A stretch of 64,000 bases of DNA from Weissella viridescens (lineage in GTDB: Bacteria; Bacillota; Bacilli; Lactobacillales; Lactobacillaceae), in contig NZ_JQBM01000004.1 of assembly GCF_001437355.1 (NCBI RefSeq), forward strand, positions 21,108 to 85,107, read 5' to 3'. Position 1 is the first letter of the stretch; every line of letters begins with the position of its first letter. Below, in pieces: positions 26,724 to 35,424 of this stretch. The notes beneath the pieces are model-generated. The model ran no database searches. It saw only the letters and a program-made list of their open reading frames with translations, and was not told the origin of the DNA. Made by a program: the position numbers and the translations under genes.

Positions 26724-27653
26724 CTAATTTGCTAAACGAATTCGTGGATCAATCAATCCATACAAAATATCAGTAATCAATAGCACTACCATCAACATCA
26801 TTGAGTAAACAATGGTAGTTCCCATAATTAATGGGTAGTCATTCGTCAAAATTGATGAGACGAATTGTCCCCCAATTCCAGGAATGGCGAAAATCTTTTC
26901 AATAACAACTGATCCAGTCATCAAGTTGACGGCCATTGGCCCAATCAATGTAACCAAAGGAATCAATGAGTTACGCAACGTGTGACGCCACACAATATCA
27001 TTACTTGAAAGTCCCTTGGCACGGGCTAATTCAATATAATCCGATCCCATAACATCAACCATTTCAGTTCGAATGAAGCGGGCGGCTGTGGCCATTGGCT
27101 GCATCCCTAAGGCAATCGTTGGTAGGATTGTAAATTTAAACCCTTCCCAGCCCGCAATTGGCAACCAGTTTAACTTCAAACCGACGTAGTATTGCAAAAG
27201 AGCGGCGAAGACGAATGATGGAATTGAAACACCTAACACAGCTAAAATTGATAAAAATGTATCTGTCTTAGTATTACGATGCACAGCTGCAGCTGCTCCA
27301 AGTCCAATTCCGGCTACAATTCCAAACACTAGGGCTTGAATCCCCAATTGTGCTGAAGGCCCGATACGTTGGGCAATTAGCGTTGACACTGGTTGATTTT
27401 GGAATTGGAATGAATTTCCAAAGTTAAATTGGAGCGCATTCACTAAGTAATTCCAGTACTGCACAATTAAAGGCTTATCCAGTCCATATTGCGCTTCAAT
27501 TACCTGACGTTGCGTATCTGACAAACGCTCAGCGTTTGCCAATGGTGACCCAGGCATTAATTTCATTAAGAAGAACGTTATTGAAATAATAATGATCAAC
27601 GTTAACAAGATAATGCCTAGTCGCTTTAAAACATATTTAACCATTCCCGACAT
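26724..27653 (-). CDS. oppB: oligopeptide ABC transporter permease OppB
   Basis: This is the other membrane subunit of Opp, about 309 residues. It begins with a hydrophobic segment (LKRLGIILLTLIIIISI), contains the LMPGSPLAN and QYGLDKP landmarks, and has the permease motif ELARAKGLSSNDIVWRHTLRN. The start is uncertain: a TTG at 27662 sits too close to AAAGG, so the ATG at 27653 is preferred; another ATG at 27644 is possible. It lies about 64 bases after oppA with only a weak hairpin between. Confidence 0.9.
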   Translation of the reverse strand: MSGMVKYVLKRLGIILLTLIIIISITFFLMKLMPGSPLANAERLSDTQRQVIEAQYGLDKPLIVQYWNYLVNALQFNFGNSFQFQNQPVSTLIAQRIGPSAQLGIQALVFGIVAGIGLGAAAAVHRNTKTDTFLSILAVLGVSIPSFVFAALLQYYVGLKLNWLPIAGWEGFKFTILPTIALGMQPMATAARFIRTEMVDVMGSDYIELARAKGLSSNDIVWRHTLRNSLIPLVTLIGPMAVNLMTGSVVIEKIFAIPGIGGQFVSSILTNDYPLIMGTTIVYSMMLMVVLLITDILYGLIDPRIRLAN

Positions 27654-27717
27654 ATCTGACAAACCTTTCTATCCTAATTAATCAGCAACCAAAGTACTTG
27701 ATTGATGAAACAATATA

Positions 27718-29346
27718 CTATTCCTTATAAGCCCACTTGAAATCATATGGTGCTCCAGATGGATGTGTTACCATCCCCTTTACACTTGGACGAACAAACG
27801 CAGCCTGTGAACGATAGTAAAGTGGGACAACTCCCATTTCCTTACTCATAATATGTTCGGCTTGCTTATAATCATTAAAACGCGCCTTAGGGTTATTCAC
27901 ATCAGGTCCATTCGCCTTATCAATCAAATCTGTATATTCCTTGTTGTTCCATGAACCTTCATTAAATGAGGCTCCTGCTTTATACAAATCTGAGAAGGTT
28001 GAAGGATCAGGGTAATCAGCACCCCAAAGTGAAATAACTGCTTGGAATTGCTTTTCACCAGAAAGTTGAATACGTTGCTTTGCTGGTACCGTTTTAATCG
28101 TTACTTTCAGTCCTTTAATATGTTGCAACTGATCTTGTAAGTATTGTGACGTCCGCTTTGCAGCATCACTATCATCTACCAACAACTGAACCGTCAACGA
28201 TTTCTTACCAGTCTCTTTCAAGCCTTCATCGAACAACTTTTGTGCCTTAGGTAGGTCATAGCTTACAGCATCCTTAAGCGTAACTGACTTCGAGAAGTCT
28301 TCGCCGTTATTTGGGTCTTTAACCAACTTTGTTGCAGAAAAAGTTGTGGCTGGTGTCGCACTACCCGTTAGTACCTTATCCGTTAGGACATCACGGTCAA
28401 TTCCGTAAGAAATTGCTCGACGAATATTTGTATTTTTAAATTCAGGAACAGTCTTTTCATTTAACTGCAAGTAGGCAGTTGTTGCTGAAGGGATTGTTGT
28501 GTATGCCTTATTGTGTCGAGAGGCTGTTACTTGTTGTGGTGACAAGGTGGTGAAATCAATGGTATTAGACTTATATAAATTATATCCAGTATTTTGATCA
28601 GCAATCGTCTTAATCACTAATTTCTTTGTTTTCACAGCATCTTTGTCATAATACTTAGGATTTTTTTCATAAGTTACGACATCGTTAGAGCCGTTCCAAT
28701 CCTTTTGAACATATGGTCCAGATGAAAGTAAGTACTTTGATTGCGTCCCATAATTATTACCAGTCTTCTTAACAAAGGCTTCATTCTGTGGGAAGAAAGG
28801 TGCCATTGGTAACATTCCTACCAATTGTGGCAAAGGACGTTCCAAATCAACCTGCAAGGTGTTATCGTCAACGGCCTTAACCCCTAGTTTAGAAAGATCC
28901 TTTTCTTTACCTGCTTGAATGGCATCAGCATTCTTGATTCCTGAGTACAAGTAGGCGTACTGTGATCCTGTCTTTGGATCATTGGTACGTTGCCAACCAT
29001 AAACAAAATCCTTAGCAGTCAACGGGTCACCGTTCGACCACTTTAGATTGTGGCGAAGCTTGAATGTATAATGTAGGCCATCCGCGCTCTTTGTGTATGA
29101 TTCCGCCAAAGCTGGCTGTGGATCATCATTTTTATCTGCTCGAAAGAGACCATCATTTGTTGCAGTCAATCCATCAAAGTCAATTGCTGCTGTTACTTTT
29201 GAGGGGTCCATCGTACTTAATGGTGCCATCTCCGTCCAATTAATTGTTTTGTACTTATCAGCACTTACTGTCGTTTGTGACAGCACCGTCCCTGCTAAGA
29301 CAAAACCAGCCGCAACGACTAGCGGCTTTTTAATACCTTTTTTCAT
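27718..29346 (-). CDS. oppA: oligopeptide ABC transporter substrate-binding protein OppA
   Basis: OppA captures extracellular peptides and delivers them to OppBC. The 542-residue product belongs to SBP family 5, with the LKWSNGDPLTAKDFVYGWQR signature near residue 90. The start at 29346 is set by GGGGGAAGG; the longer frame reaches 29412. The signal peptide (MKKGIKKPLVVAAGFVLAG) is followed by TVLSQTTVSADK: there is no lipobox cysteine, LAGT standing where LAGC would be expected. SPase I cleavage after VSA looks possible. First gene of oppABCDF, it has a strong promoter. Confidence 0.93.
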   Translation of the reverse strand: MKKGIKKPLVVAAGFVLAGTVLSQTTVSADKYKTINWTEMAPLSTMDPSKVTAAIDFDGLTATNDGLFRADKNDDPQPALAESYTKSADGLHYTFKLRHNLKWSNGDPLTAKDFVYGWQRTNDPKTGSQYAYLYSGIKNADAIQAGKEKDLSKLGVKAVDDNTLQVDLERPLPQLVGMLPMAPFFPQNEAFVKKTGNNYGTQSKYLLSSGPYVQKDWNGSNDVVTYEKNPKYYDKDAVKTKKLVIKTIADQNTGYNLYKSNTIDFTTLSPQQVTASRHNKAYTTIPSATTAYLQLNEKTVPEFKNTNIRRAISYGIDRDVLTDKVLTGSATPATTFSATKLVKDPNNGEDFSKSVTLKDAVSYDLPKAQKLFDEGLKETGKKSLTVQLLVDDSDAAKRTSQYLQDQLQHIKGLKVTIKTVPAKQRIQLSGEKQFQAVISLWGADYPDPSTFSDLYKAGASFNEGSWNNKEYTDLIDKANGPDVNNPKARFNDYKQAEHIMSKEMGVVPLYYRSQAAFVRPSVKGMVTHPSGAPYDFKWAYKE

Positions 29347-29396
29347 AATCCTTCCCCCAACCATATCTTTATGAGAGTACTTTTCGCTATTCGTCA

Positions 29397-29425
29397 AATA
29401 TACCGTTAACATTCGGGGTTGTCAA
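29397..29425 (-). promoter_or_regulatory. opp operon promoter
   Basis: On the minus strand a perfect -35 TTGACA (29420-29425) and -10 TATATT (29397-29402) are 17 bases apart, giving a leader of about 45 bases before oppA. It is the best-matched promoter in this part of the window. Confidence 0.75.
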
Positions 29426-29481
29426 TGGAAAAAAATCTCATTTAACTTTACTTTAGTCGCTTTACAATCACGTTTTGATTT

Positions 29482-29500
29482 TTAGAATCTCTCATTCTAA
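29482..29500. promoter_or_regulatory. inverted repeat between opp and the YczE-like gene
   Basis: TTAGAAT and ATTCTAA flank CTCTC. It lies about 57 bases upstream of the opp -35 and 112 bases before the divergent promoter. It may be a regulator site. The rest of the 29347-29665 gap holds just the two promoters. Confidence 0.3.
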
Positions 29501-29611
29501 TTTCAAAACATGCTCACTTAATGCTTTCTGTGTCACTTGTTAATAAAAGATGAATTTATCTACTATTGTATGTCCCCTACATACTTTAGCCAGGTATTTG
29601 AATTTGATTCA

Positions 29612-29640
29612 TTGCGTGTCCCCCAGCTTTGTTTTATAAT
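29612..29640 (+). promoter_or_regulatory. promoter of the YczE-like gene
   Basis: TTGCGT (29612-29617) and TATAAT (29635-29640) are 17 bases apart, followed by GGAGGAGG and the ATG at 29666. Confidence 0.62.
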
Positions 29641-29665
29641 GATTACTAATATGGAGGAGGTATTT

Positions 29666-30292
29666 ATGAAAAAGGTTTTTCAGTTTGGTTATATTTTAAT
29701 GGGACTCTTAATTATCGGAGTTGGTGCGTCACTACTTAGTGTTGGTGGTCTTGGGGTTGACCCATTTACTGCCTTCAACATGAGTTTGGCTGATCGCTTA
29801 CACCTTACACTTGGTGTAACGCAATTGTGCATGAACTTGGTACTTTTTGTTTATGTCTTCCTTAATGACAAAACAAGCATTGGTTGGGGAACAATTATGA
29901 ACATGACCCTTGTTGGTGTGTTCATTCAATATATCTCAGACTTTTTGCAACAATACAACCTTGGTTCAGTTGGCTTTTGGGGAAAGTTATTGATTCTAGT
30001 TATTGGAATCGTATTCTTTACGCTTGGAGCTGCTATCTACATGTCAGGAGACATGGGAGCTGCCCCATACGACTCAATCGCACCAATTTTAACAAAGCAA
30101 CTACACGGTGAATACAATATCATCCGTAGTTGGCAAGATATTACTTTCGTTGTGCTAGCCTTTGTACTTGCTGGTATGCACCACGTTGGTTTAGGTACGA
30201 TTGTGGCTGCCTTTGGTTCAGGTTCTTTGATTGCTGTTTGGACAAAATTGCTACCAAAGTTCCCCGCACAAAGCTTCTTCAAGAACAAGTAA
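29666..30292 (+). CDS. YczE/YyaS/YitT-like integral membrane protein
   Basis: This 208-residue protein has about five membrane segments. It opens with a segment containing LLIIGVGASLLSVGGLGVDPFTAFN and later has SGDMGAAPYDSIAPIL, both typical of the YczE-like family. In Bacillus YczE is linked to surfactin and bacillaene production, but most relatives have no known role. The start at 29666 is fixed by GGAGGAGG. It has its own promoter and is followed by a hairpin that precedes the lactonase gene. Confidence 0.72.
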   Translation: MKKVFQFGYILMGLLIIGVGASLLSVGGLGVDPFTAFNMSLADRLHLTLGVTQLCMNLVLFVYVFLNDKTSIGWGTIMNMTLVGVFIQYISDFLQQYNLGSVGFWGKLLILVIGIVFFTLGAAIYMSGDMGAAPYDSIAPILTKQLHGEYNIIRSWQDITFVVLAFVLAGMHHVGLGTIVAAFGSGSLIAVWTKLLPKFPAQSFFKNK

Positions 30293-30293
30293 T

Positions 30294-30322
30294 TTGATAT
30301 AGGACATTTTCAATATTAATAT
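30294..30322 (+). promoter_or_regulatory. candidate lactonase promoter inside an AT palindrome
   Basis: TTGATA (30294-30299) and TAATAT (30317-30322) are 17 bases apart. The -10 lies inside the palindrome CAATATTAA/TTAATATTG (30311-30336), which could be a repressor site. Confidence 0.4.
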
Positions 30323-30345
30323 TAAATTTAATATTGGTATGACGT

Positions 30346-30395
30346 GAGCAAAGCCCTGCCATTATTAAATGGTTTTGGCTTTGCTCTTTTATTTT
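30346..30395 (+). terminator. terminator hairpin just upstream of the lactonase start
   Basis: GAGCAAAGCC (30346-30355) and GGCTTTGCTC (30377-30386) form a perfect ten-bp stem, then TTTTATTTT. GGAGGTG follows within 15 bases. It ends the YczE-like transcript and, if the 30294 promoter is used, it lies in the lactonase leader. Confidence 0.8.
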
Positions 30396-30412
30396 ACACG
30401 GAGGTGAAAATC

Positions 30413-31441
30413 ATGATTGAACCATTCCTACTTGGAACTTATACAAAGAAAGATAGCGAAGGTATCTACCGCGTTGAGCTTGATACTGAAGCAAAAAAAC
30501 TGCAAAACCTCACACTTCTCGCTAAAGAAAGCAATCCAACTTATGTGGCTGAATCAAAAGATGGTATTATTTATGCCGTTTATGATCAAGAACGCATGGG
30601 TGGTATTGCTGCCTACCGTCCCGATGGTGATGGTAAGTACAAGCTTATCAACAAGGTCCTTGAGACAGGCGCACCTGTTTGTTATGTTGGGTTCGATGAA
30701 GATCGCCAACTCATTTACGGTGCTAACTACCATAAGGGTGAGTTAAATACCTATACTGTACTCGAGGATAAAGGGGTCGGACCTGCAACGTCATTCTACC
30801 ACCATGACAAGACTGGGCCACACCCTAACCAAGACGCACCACATATCCACTATACGAACTTGACACCAGATGGTCGGTTAATCGTTTGTGATTTAGGAAC
30901 TGACCAAGTCTATATTTATGATGTTGAACCAAATGGTTTACTCTCAACTCGTTCAATTTATAAAGCCCAACCTGGGACAGGCCCTCGTCACGTTGTCTTC
31001 AATCCAAATGGTAAATATGTTTACCTAGTCGGAGAACTTGACTGTAGTGTTTCAGTCCTTGAATATAAGGATACTGGTGATTTGGTCTTCGTCGATAAGT
31101 ATTACACTAAGCCAGATGATTGGCATGAATTCAATAGTGCTGCCGCTATTCGTTTCAATGAAAAAACCAACACACTTTATGTTTCAAATCGTGGACACGA
31201 TTCAATCGCAGTCTTCAAGGTGACTGAAGATGGTCGTAAGCTTGAATTAATTCAACGTATTCACACAGAAGGGCATTTCCCACGTGACTTCAATATTGAT
31301 CCTTCTGGTCAATTCCTTGTCGTTGGTCACCAATTCTCAGACAACCTCTCATTGTTTGAAATTAGTGAAGACGATGGTACGCTGACACTTTTGGACGATA
31401 CATTCTACGGTCCTGAAACGGTCTGTGTTTATTTCGAATAA
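30413..31441 (+). CDS. pgl: 6-phosphogluconolactonase, seven-bladed beta-propeller type
   Basis: This enzyme hydrolyses 6-phosphogluconolactone in the oxidative pentose phosphate route, the entry to heterolactic fermentation by phosphoketolase. The 342-residue product has propeller landmarks: LLGTYTKKDSEGIY at the start, PHPNQDAPHIHYT with the conserved histidines, DLGTDQVYIY, GPRHVVFNPNGK and EGHFPRDFNIDPSGQ. It is of the YbhE/YkgB class. The start at 30413 follows GGAGGTG; the ORF extends upstream to 30344 only through the hairpin. It fits a heterofermenter. Confidence 0.88.
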   Translation: MIEPFLLGTYTKKDSEGIYRVELDTEAKKLQNLTLLAKESNPTYVAESKDGIIYAVYDQERMGGIAAYRPDGDGKYKLINKVLETGAPVCYVGFDEDRQLIYGANYHKGELNTYTVLEDKGVGPATSFYHHDKTGPHPNQDAPHIHYTNLTPDGRLIVCDLGTDQVYIYDVEPNGLLSTRSIYKAQPGTGPRHVVFNPNGKYVYLVGELDCSVSVLEYKDTGDLVFVDKYYTKPDDWHEFNSAAAIRFNEKTNTLYVSNRGHDSIAVFKVTEDGRKLELIQRIHTEGHFPRDFNIDPSGQFLVVGHQFSDNLSLFEISEDDGTLTLLDDTFYGPETVCVYFE

Positions 31442-31448
31442 AGTACGC

Positions 31449-31488
31449 AAAAAAAGCTGATCTGTTAATAAACAGATCAGCTTTTTTT
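31449..31488. terminator. bidirectional terminator between pgl and the amino acid ABC operon
   Basis: AAAAGCTGATCTGTT and AACAGATCAGCTTTT pair around AATA, with seven-base A and T runs on either side. It serves both convergent transcripts. Confidence 0.9.
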
Positions 31489-31499
31489 GTGTCTTTATA

Positions 31500-32156
31500 T
31501 TATGAAACCATTCGACGATCGATATAACTACCAATTTGGGAAATCGTAAAGTTCAAGATAAAGTACAGAATTGCCAACATCAAGAACATCGGAATAATTT
31601 CCATTGGCTTTTGGGCATAGATTGTTTGTGCTCGGAAAGTCACTTCTGGCAACATAATAATTGTTGCCAATGACGTATCTTTAATCAACGAAACAAATTG
31701 TGACACGATTGGTGGAATCATTTTCTTATACGCTTGTGGTAAGAGAATATGCCACAGAGCCTGGTAAAAGTTCAACCCGTTTGAGAGTGCCCCTTCAAGT
31801 TGCCCCTTTGGAACAGCCTTAATACCAGAACGCACAATTTCAGCCAACATTGCCGATTCGAAAATCGTCATCGCAACAATTGTCGAAACCGTCACATTAA
31901 AGTGAACACCAATTCGTGGTAACGCAAAGTACGTGAAGAAAATAATCAACAAGAGTGGCAAATTACGAATCATATCAATGATAAATCCCACGATTGCTGA
32001 AAGATATTTCACCTTCATATAGCGAATCACGCCCAGAATTGATCCAATAATGAAACTAAAAATAATTGAGATTACTGAAACTTCAATCGTTACCCACAAT
32101 CCAGTTAGAAGGAAACGCATATTAATCCATGAGTATGCTTGTAAAAAGTCTTGCAT
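31500..32156 (-). CDS. polar amino acid ABC transporter permease (GlnP type)
   Basis: This 218-residue membrane subunit belongs to the His/Glu/Gln/Arg permease family. The motif EGALSNGLNFYQALWHILLPQA lies around residues 118-139 in the family position, and five membrane segments are visible. It lies 13 bases after the second permease and is last in the four-gene unit, before a bidirectional terminator. Two permeases per transporter fits the glutamine/glutamate class. The specificity is not readable from sequence. Confidence 0.88.
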   Translation of the reverse strand: MQDFLQAYSWINMRFLLTGLWVTIEVSVISIIFSFIIGSILGVIRYMKVKYLSAIVGFIIDMIRNLPLLLIIFFTYFALPRIGVHFNVTVSTIVAMTIFESAMLAEIVRSGIKAVPKGQLEGALSNGLNFYQALWHILLPQAYKKMIPPIVSQFVSLIKDTSLATIIMLPEVTFRAQTIYAQKPMEIIPMFLMLAILYFILNFTISQIGSYIDRRMVS

Positions 32157-32169
32157 TTATCTTCTCCTC

Positions 32170-32808
32170 CTAACGGTCTGTTTTATTCTCAAGATAACGC
32201 ATGTAATAGCTCAAAGGCAACGTTAGAATGAGATAGAAAATAGCAACGATAATATATGGTCCAAATGTATCAAACGTTAGTTGCGAAATCATATTGGCTT
32301 GATACATCAAATCCAACCCCGCTACGAAAGCCAATACCGATGAATTCTTAATCAAATTCACAAACTGGTTTCCCAACGGTGGAATCACCAAACGAATTGC
32401 TTGTGGCAGCACCACATAACGCATTGCTTGCCACCAACTTAATCCATTCGAACGCGCGCCTTCATATTGCCCAGAATCAACTGAGTTAATTCCAGCACGA
32501 ATCGTTTCGGCAATAAAGGCTGACGTATACAAAGTCAATCCAATCGTTCCAGAAACAAAGCCGTTTAAGTTCAACACTTTCGCCACAACAACGTAAAAGA
32601 ACATTGTGATAACCAACAGTGGAATATTACGGACGACTTCAATATAAATTTTACCTACAATATTAGCAAAGCGGTTCGGTACAATTTGCAAAAGGGCAAA
32701 CCCTAAACCTAAAATAGTTGATCCGATTAAAGCAATGACACTTGATAAAATCGTCCAACCAAAACCAGTAAAGAACTCACTGGCGTGACTTGTAAATAGT
32801 GTCCACAT
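32170..32808 (-). CDS. polar amino acid ABC transporter permease (GlnM type)
   Basis: This 212-residue membrane subunit is the partner of the one ending at 31500. It carries EGARSNGLSWWQAMRYVVLPQ in the family position and PPLGNQFVNLIKNSS. Its ATG overlaps the TAA of the binding protein gene by one base (TAATG), so translation is coupled. Confidence 0.88.
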   Translation of the reverse strand: MWTLFTSHASEFFTGFGWTILSSVIALIGSTILGLGFALLQIVPNRFANIVGKIYIEVVRNIPLLVITMFFYVVVAKVLNLNGFVSGTIGLTLYTSAFIAETIRAGINSVDSGQYEGARSNGLSWWQAMRYVVLPQAIRLVIPPLGNQFVNLIKNSSVLAFVAGLDLMYQANMISQLTFDTFGPYIIVAIFYLILTLPLSYYMRYLENKTDR

Positions 32809-33650
32809 TACTCAGTGACCTCCTTCCAGTTCATACCTGGAACATCGTTAAACCATTTCTTGGCCAACTTATCATATGAACCATCCGCCTTCATCTCGTC
32901 AATCGCCTTATTAATTGCTTTGGTCAATTTTGGATCAGCCTTATCTACAGCAACACCATAAGGTTCAGTCGTAAAGTTACCACCAACGACTTTGACATTA
33001 TGATTATCAACAGCCATTCCATAGAGAATACTGTTATCTGTTGTTAGGGCGTCCCCCTGGCCTGATTCAAGCGCAGTTAATGCCGTTGCGTAATCAGGCA
33101 ATGCCACGACCTTGGCCTTGGGAGCGAACTTTTTCACATTTTCAATTGAATTAGACCCTTGGACACCCAATATGCGGGCGCCCTTATGATTCAAATCTTT
33201 GATTGATTTCACATCACTCTTCTTCATTACCATCAAAGCTTGACCCGCATTGAAGTATGGTTCTGAAAAATCAACAACCTTTTTACGTTCAGGTGTAATC
33301 GTCATTGTCGCGATAATCGCGTCAATGTTACCATTCAAAAGCATTGGGACACGTGTTCCAGAAGTGATTTGCGTTAATTCAGGTTTAGCTTTCGGATCAA
33401 TGCGCTTCGTAATCGCTTTTGCCATATCAATATCGAAACCTTCTAATTTTCCAGTTCGGATATTAGTCAATCCCATTAACTTAGTATCACCCTTAACACC
33501 CCAATTCATGGTATGTGTTTTTTTAATTCGGTCATACGTTTGGTTCTTCGCTGCCGTCTCCGCTTGTACAGGGCTTGTTGCAACCCCACTCACAAACAGA
33601 CCAGCTGCCAAGAAACCTAACGTAAGGCCGGCTACTTTCTTAATCTGCAT
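32808..33650 (-). CDS. polar amino acid ABC transporter substrate-binding protein
   Basis: This 280-residue SBP family 3 protein probably binds glutamine, glutamate or aspartate. LEGFDIDMAKAI, ATMTITPERKKVVDFSEPYF and the closing DGSYDKLAKKWF mark the family. The signal peptide (MQIKKVAGLTLGFLAAGLFVSG) ends with TSPVQAET, a SPase I-type site. There is no lipobox cysteine, which is unusual for a Gram-positive binding protein. It sits between the ATPase and the permeases. Confidence 0.88.
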   Translation of the reverse strand: MQIKKVAGLTLGFLAAGLFVSGVATSPVQAETAAKNQTYDRIKKTHTMNWGVKGDTKLMGLTNIRTGKLEGFDIDMAKAITKRIDPKAKPELTQITSGTRVPMLLNGNIDAIIATMTITPERKKVVDFSEPYFNAGQALMVMKKSDVKSIKDLNHKGARILGVQGSNSIENVKKFAPKAKVVALPDYATALTALESGQGDALTTDNSILYGMAVDNHNVKVVGGNFTTEPYGVAVDKADPKLTKAINKAIDEMKADGSYDKLAKKWFNDVPGMNWKEVTE

Positions 33651-33662
33651 GGTCGCTCCTCC

Positions 33663-34397
33663 TTAATGCACAATTTGTGATAGGAAATGACGAGCCCGTG
33701 GTTCCTTAGGATTTTCAAAGAATTCAGCAGTTGGTGAATCTTCAAGAATCTTTCCATCGGCCATGAAAATAACACGGTCCGCCACTTGCTTTGCAAATCC
33801 CATTTCGTGTGTCACAACCAACATGGTCATAGATGAATCTTGCGCAATTTCACGCATAATCTTCAAAACACCATTAACCATTTCAGGGTCAAGTGCAGAT
33901 GTTGGTTCATCAAACAAAAGCGCCTTAGGCTTCATGGCAAGTGAACGTGCAATCGCAATTCGTTGTTGTTGTCCACCTGACAATTGCGCTGGGTATTTAT
34001 TAGCTTGATCAGCAAGGCCCACGCGATCCAACAAGCCCATGGCAATTTTTTTATTTTCGTCTTCATCACGGTGCAAGACTAAACGTGGTGCTAGCATAAT
34101 ATTTTCGAGAATTGTCTTATTTTCATATAAATTAAAGTGTTGGAAGACCATCCCAACGTCTTTACGAAGACGGTTTAAATCAGTCTTTGGGTCAGCCAAG
34201 TCCTGATTATTGACGATTAATTGTCCCCCTTCAATTGACTCTAAACCATTTACAGTTCGAATTAATGTCGACTTTCCTGAACCAGAAGGTCCAAGCAAAA
34301 CCACCGTTTCACCGGCTTCAACTTCTAAATTGATATCGTGCAAAGCATGGAAATCTCCATAATACTTTTCGACATCCTTAAACTCGATCATTGACAT
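33663..34397 (-). CDS. glnQ: polar amino acid ABC transporter ATPase (GlnQ type)
   Basis: This 244-residue ATPase has Walker A GPSGSGKST at about 33-41, the Q-loop FQHFNLYENKT, signature LSGGQQQRIAIARSL and Walker B ALLFDEPTSALD. The segment FNLYENKTILEN is typical of polar amino acid importers. GGAGG precedes the ATG at 34397, and a second ATG lies two codons on. First gene of the four-gene unit. Confidence 0.93.
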   Translation of the reverse strand: MSMIEFKDVEKYYGDFHALHDINLEVEAGETVVLLGPSGSGKSTLIRTVNGLESIEGGQLIVNNQDLADPKTDLNRLRKDVGMVFQHFNLYENKTILENIMLAPRLVLHRDEDENKKIAMGLLDRVGLADQANKYPAQLSGGQQQRIAIARSLAMKPKALLFDEPTSALDPEMVNGVLKIMREIAQDSSMTMLVVTHEMGFAKQVADRVIFMADGKILEDSPTAEFFENPKEPRARHFLSQIVH

Positions 34398-34477
34398 CGG
34401 GGTGTCCTCCTAAAAATAAACTTACTTAACTTAAAATTTGCTAAGTAATTACAAAGCAACCTGATATAACCACACAG

Positions 34478-34483
34478 ATTATA
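34478..34483 (-). promoter_or_regulatory. candidate -10 of the amino acid ABC operon
   Basis: TATAAT on the minus strand, about 80 bases before glnQ, without a clear -35. A TTGACA on the same strand near 34545-34550 has no good -10 at the right distance. Confidence 0.3.
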
Positions 34484-34553
34484 CCGGGAAACGTACTCGC
34501 ATATATTGTTGTACTATCATCATCTTAATCTCAAATACTACAATTTGTCAAAC

Positions 34554-34580
34554 AAAAAAATCTGTCTAACGACAGATTTT
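34554..34580 (-). terminator. terminator of the birA-bioY operon
   Basis: AAAATCTGTC pairs with GACAGATTTT around GTTA, then TTTTTTT on the minus strand. It ends the five-gene unit that starts at birA. Confidence 0.85.
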
Positions 34581-34615
34581 CTCATCTTAAATTCACTTTT
34601 TAATTAAATTCAGAT

Positions 34616-35422
34616 TTACGACTTCTTTTTATAAGCTAGCTCGACCTTTAAATCATAAGGGTCTTGAATTTCAGTTAAGCCGGAACGACCTTTGACATGC
34701 GCTGGTCCCCCTTGCAAGAGTGCCGTCGCAATATACAAATCATATTTTTCTAGAGCGGCTTCAATCGGCTGGAGACCAACTTCCTTCACGACACCTAAAC
34801 GTTTGGCCGACATTTCATTCAAACCACCGTAAACGGCAAGTCCATCTGGTTCCTGCTCAAGACGATAATATGGCAATGGAATTCCATCGCCATTGGCATA
34901 GATTTTTGATTGTCCTTGTTCAAGCAAAGCCTGTTGCTGTGCCTCGGATAACCCTTTATAGTCCGCCTGCACTAACTGATTAGCTTGCAATGCTTGTGCC
35001 ATCTCATTTAAAGTTGCCTTCGTTTCATTGTCTAGTTCAACAGTTGCAGGTAAAACATCCTTTTGATTATAGATACCATTAGATGGGACAAACTGCACAT
35101 TTGCTTCAGCCATATTCTGCTCAGCTTCTGCTTCTTCACGCTCGCCTAGCACTTTTGCAATATAAGGCGAAACATCGAATTTCATATGTTTATTTGTGAA
35201 ATAGTAATAAAAATTAACAATCGCAAAATACAAAATTCCGATAAAGGCAGCTCCAAGCAACGCACTTCGTAAGTAGGCATGGTTTTTGAAGTATGAAAAG
35301 GCTAGATACAAAATATAGGTATCTCCCACAAATGCTAGAACTGTATAAATACGACCTTTTAATTTAGCATTCACATTCAAATAGCCTAGGTAGTGATTAA
35401 TTAAGTCTAAAGTTGATAGCAT
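34616..35422 (-). CDS. DUF6681-like membrane protein
   Basis: This 268-residue protein begins MLSTLDLINHYLGYLN and has two membrane segments near residues 27-43 and 52-72, followed by a soluble domain of about 190 residues rich in Gln and Ala. It resembles the lactobacillar family DUF6681, which I recall but cannot check; no function is known. The soluble part holds PLPYYRLEQEPDGLAVYGGLNE. The start overlaps the preceding gene's region closely (TAAGGATG), so translation is coupled to the Ser-rich protein. Confidence 0.6.
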   Translation of the reverse strand: MLSTLDLINHYLGYLNVNAKLKGRIYTVLAFVGDTYILYLAFSYFKNHAYLRSALLGAAFIGILYFAIVNFYYYFTNKHMKFDVSPYIAKVLGEREEAEAEQNMAEANVQFVPSNGIYNQKDVLPATVELDNETKATLNEMAQALQANQLVQADYKGLSEAQQQALLEQGQSKIYANGDGIPLPYYRLEQEPDGLAVYGGLNEMSAKRLGVVKEVGLQPIEAALEKYDLYIATALLQGGPAHVKGRSGLTEIQDPYDLKVELAYKKKS

Positions 35423-35424
35423 CC

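Noticed and set aside
23621-29346. Dipeptide (dpp) instead of oligopeptide (opp) transporter
   Set aside because: Order A-B-C-D-F, the length of OppA and its family 5 traits fit opp, though peptide size cannot be proven.
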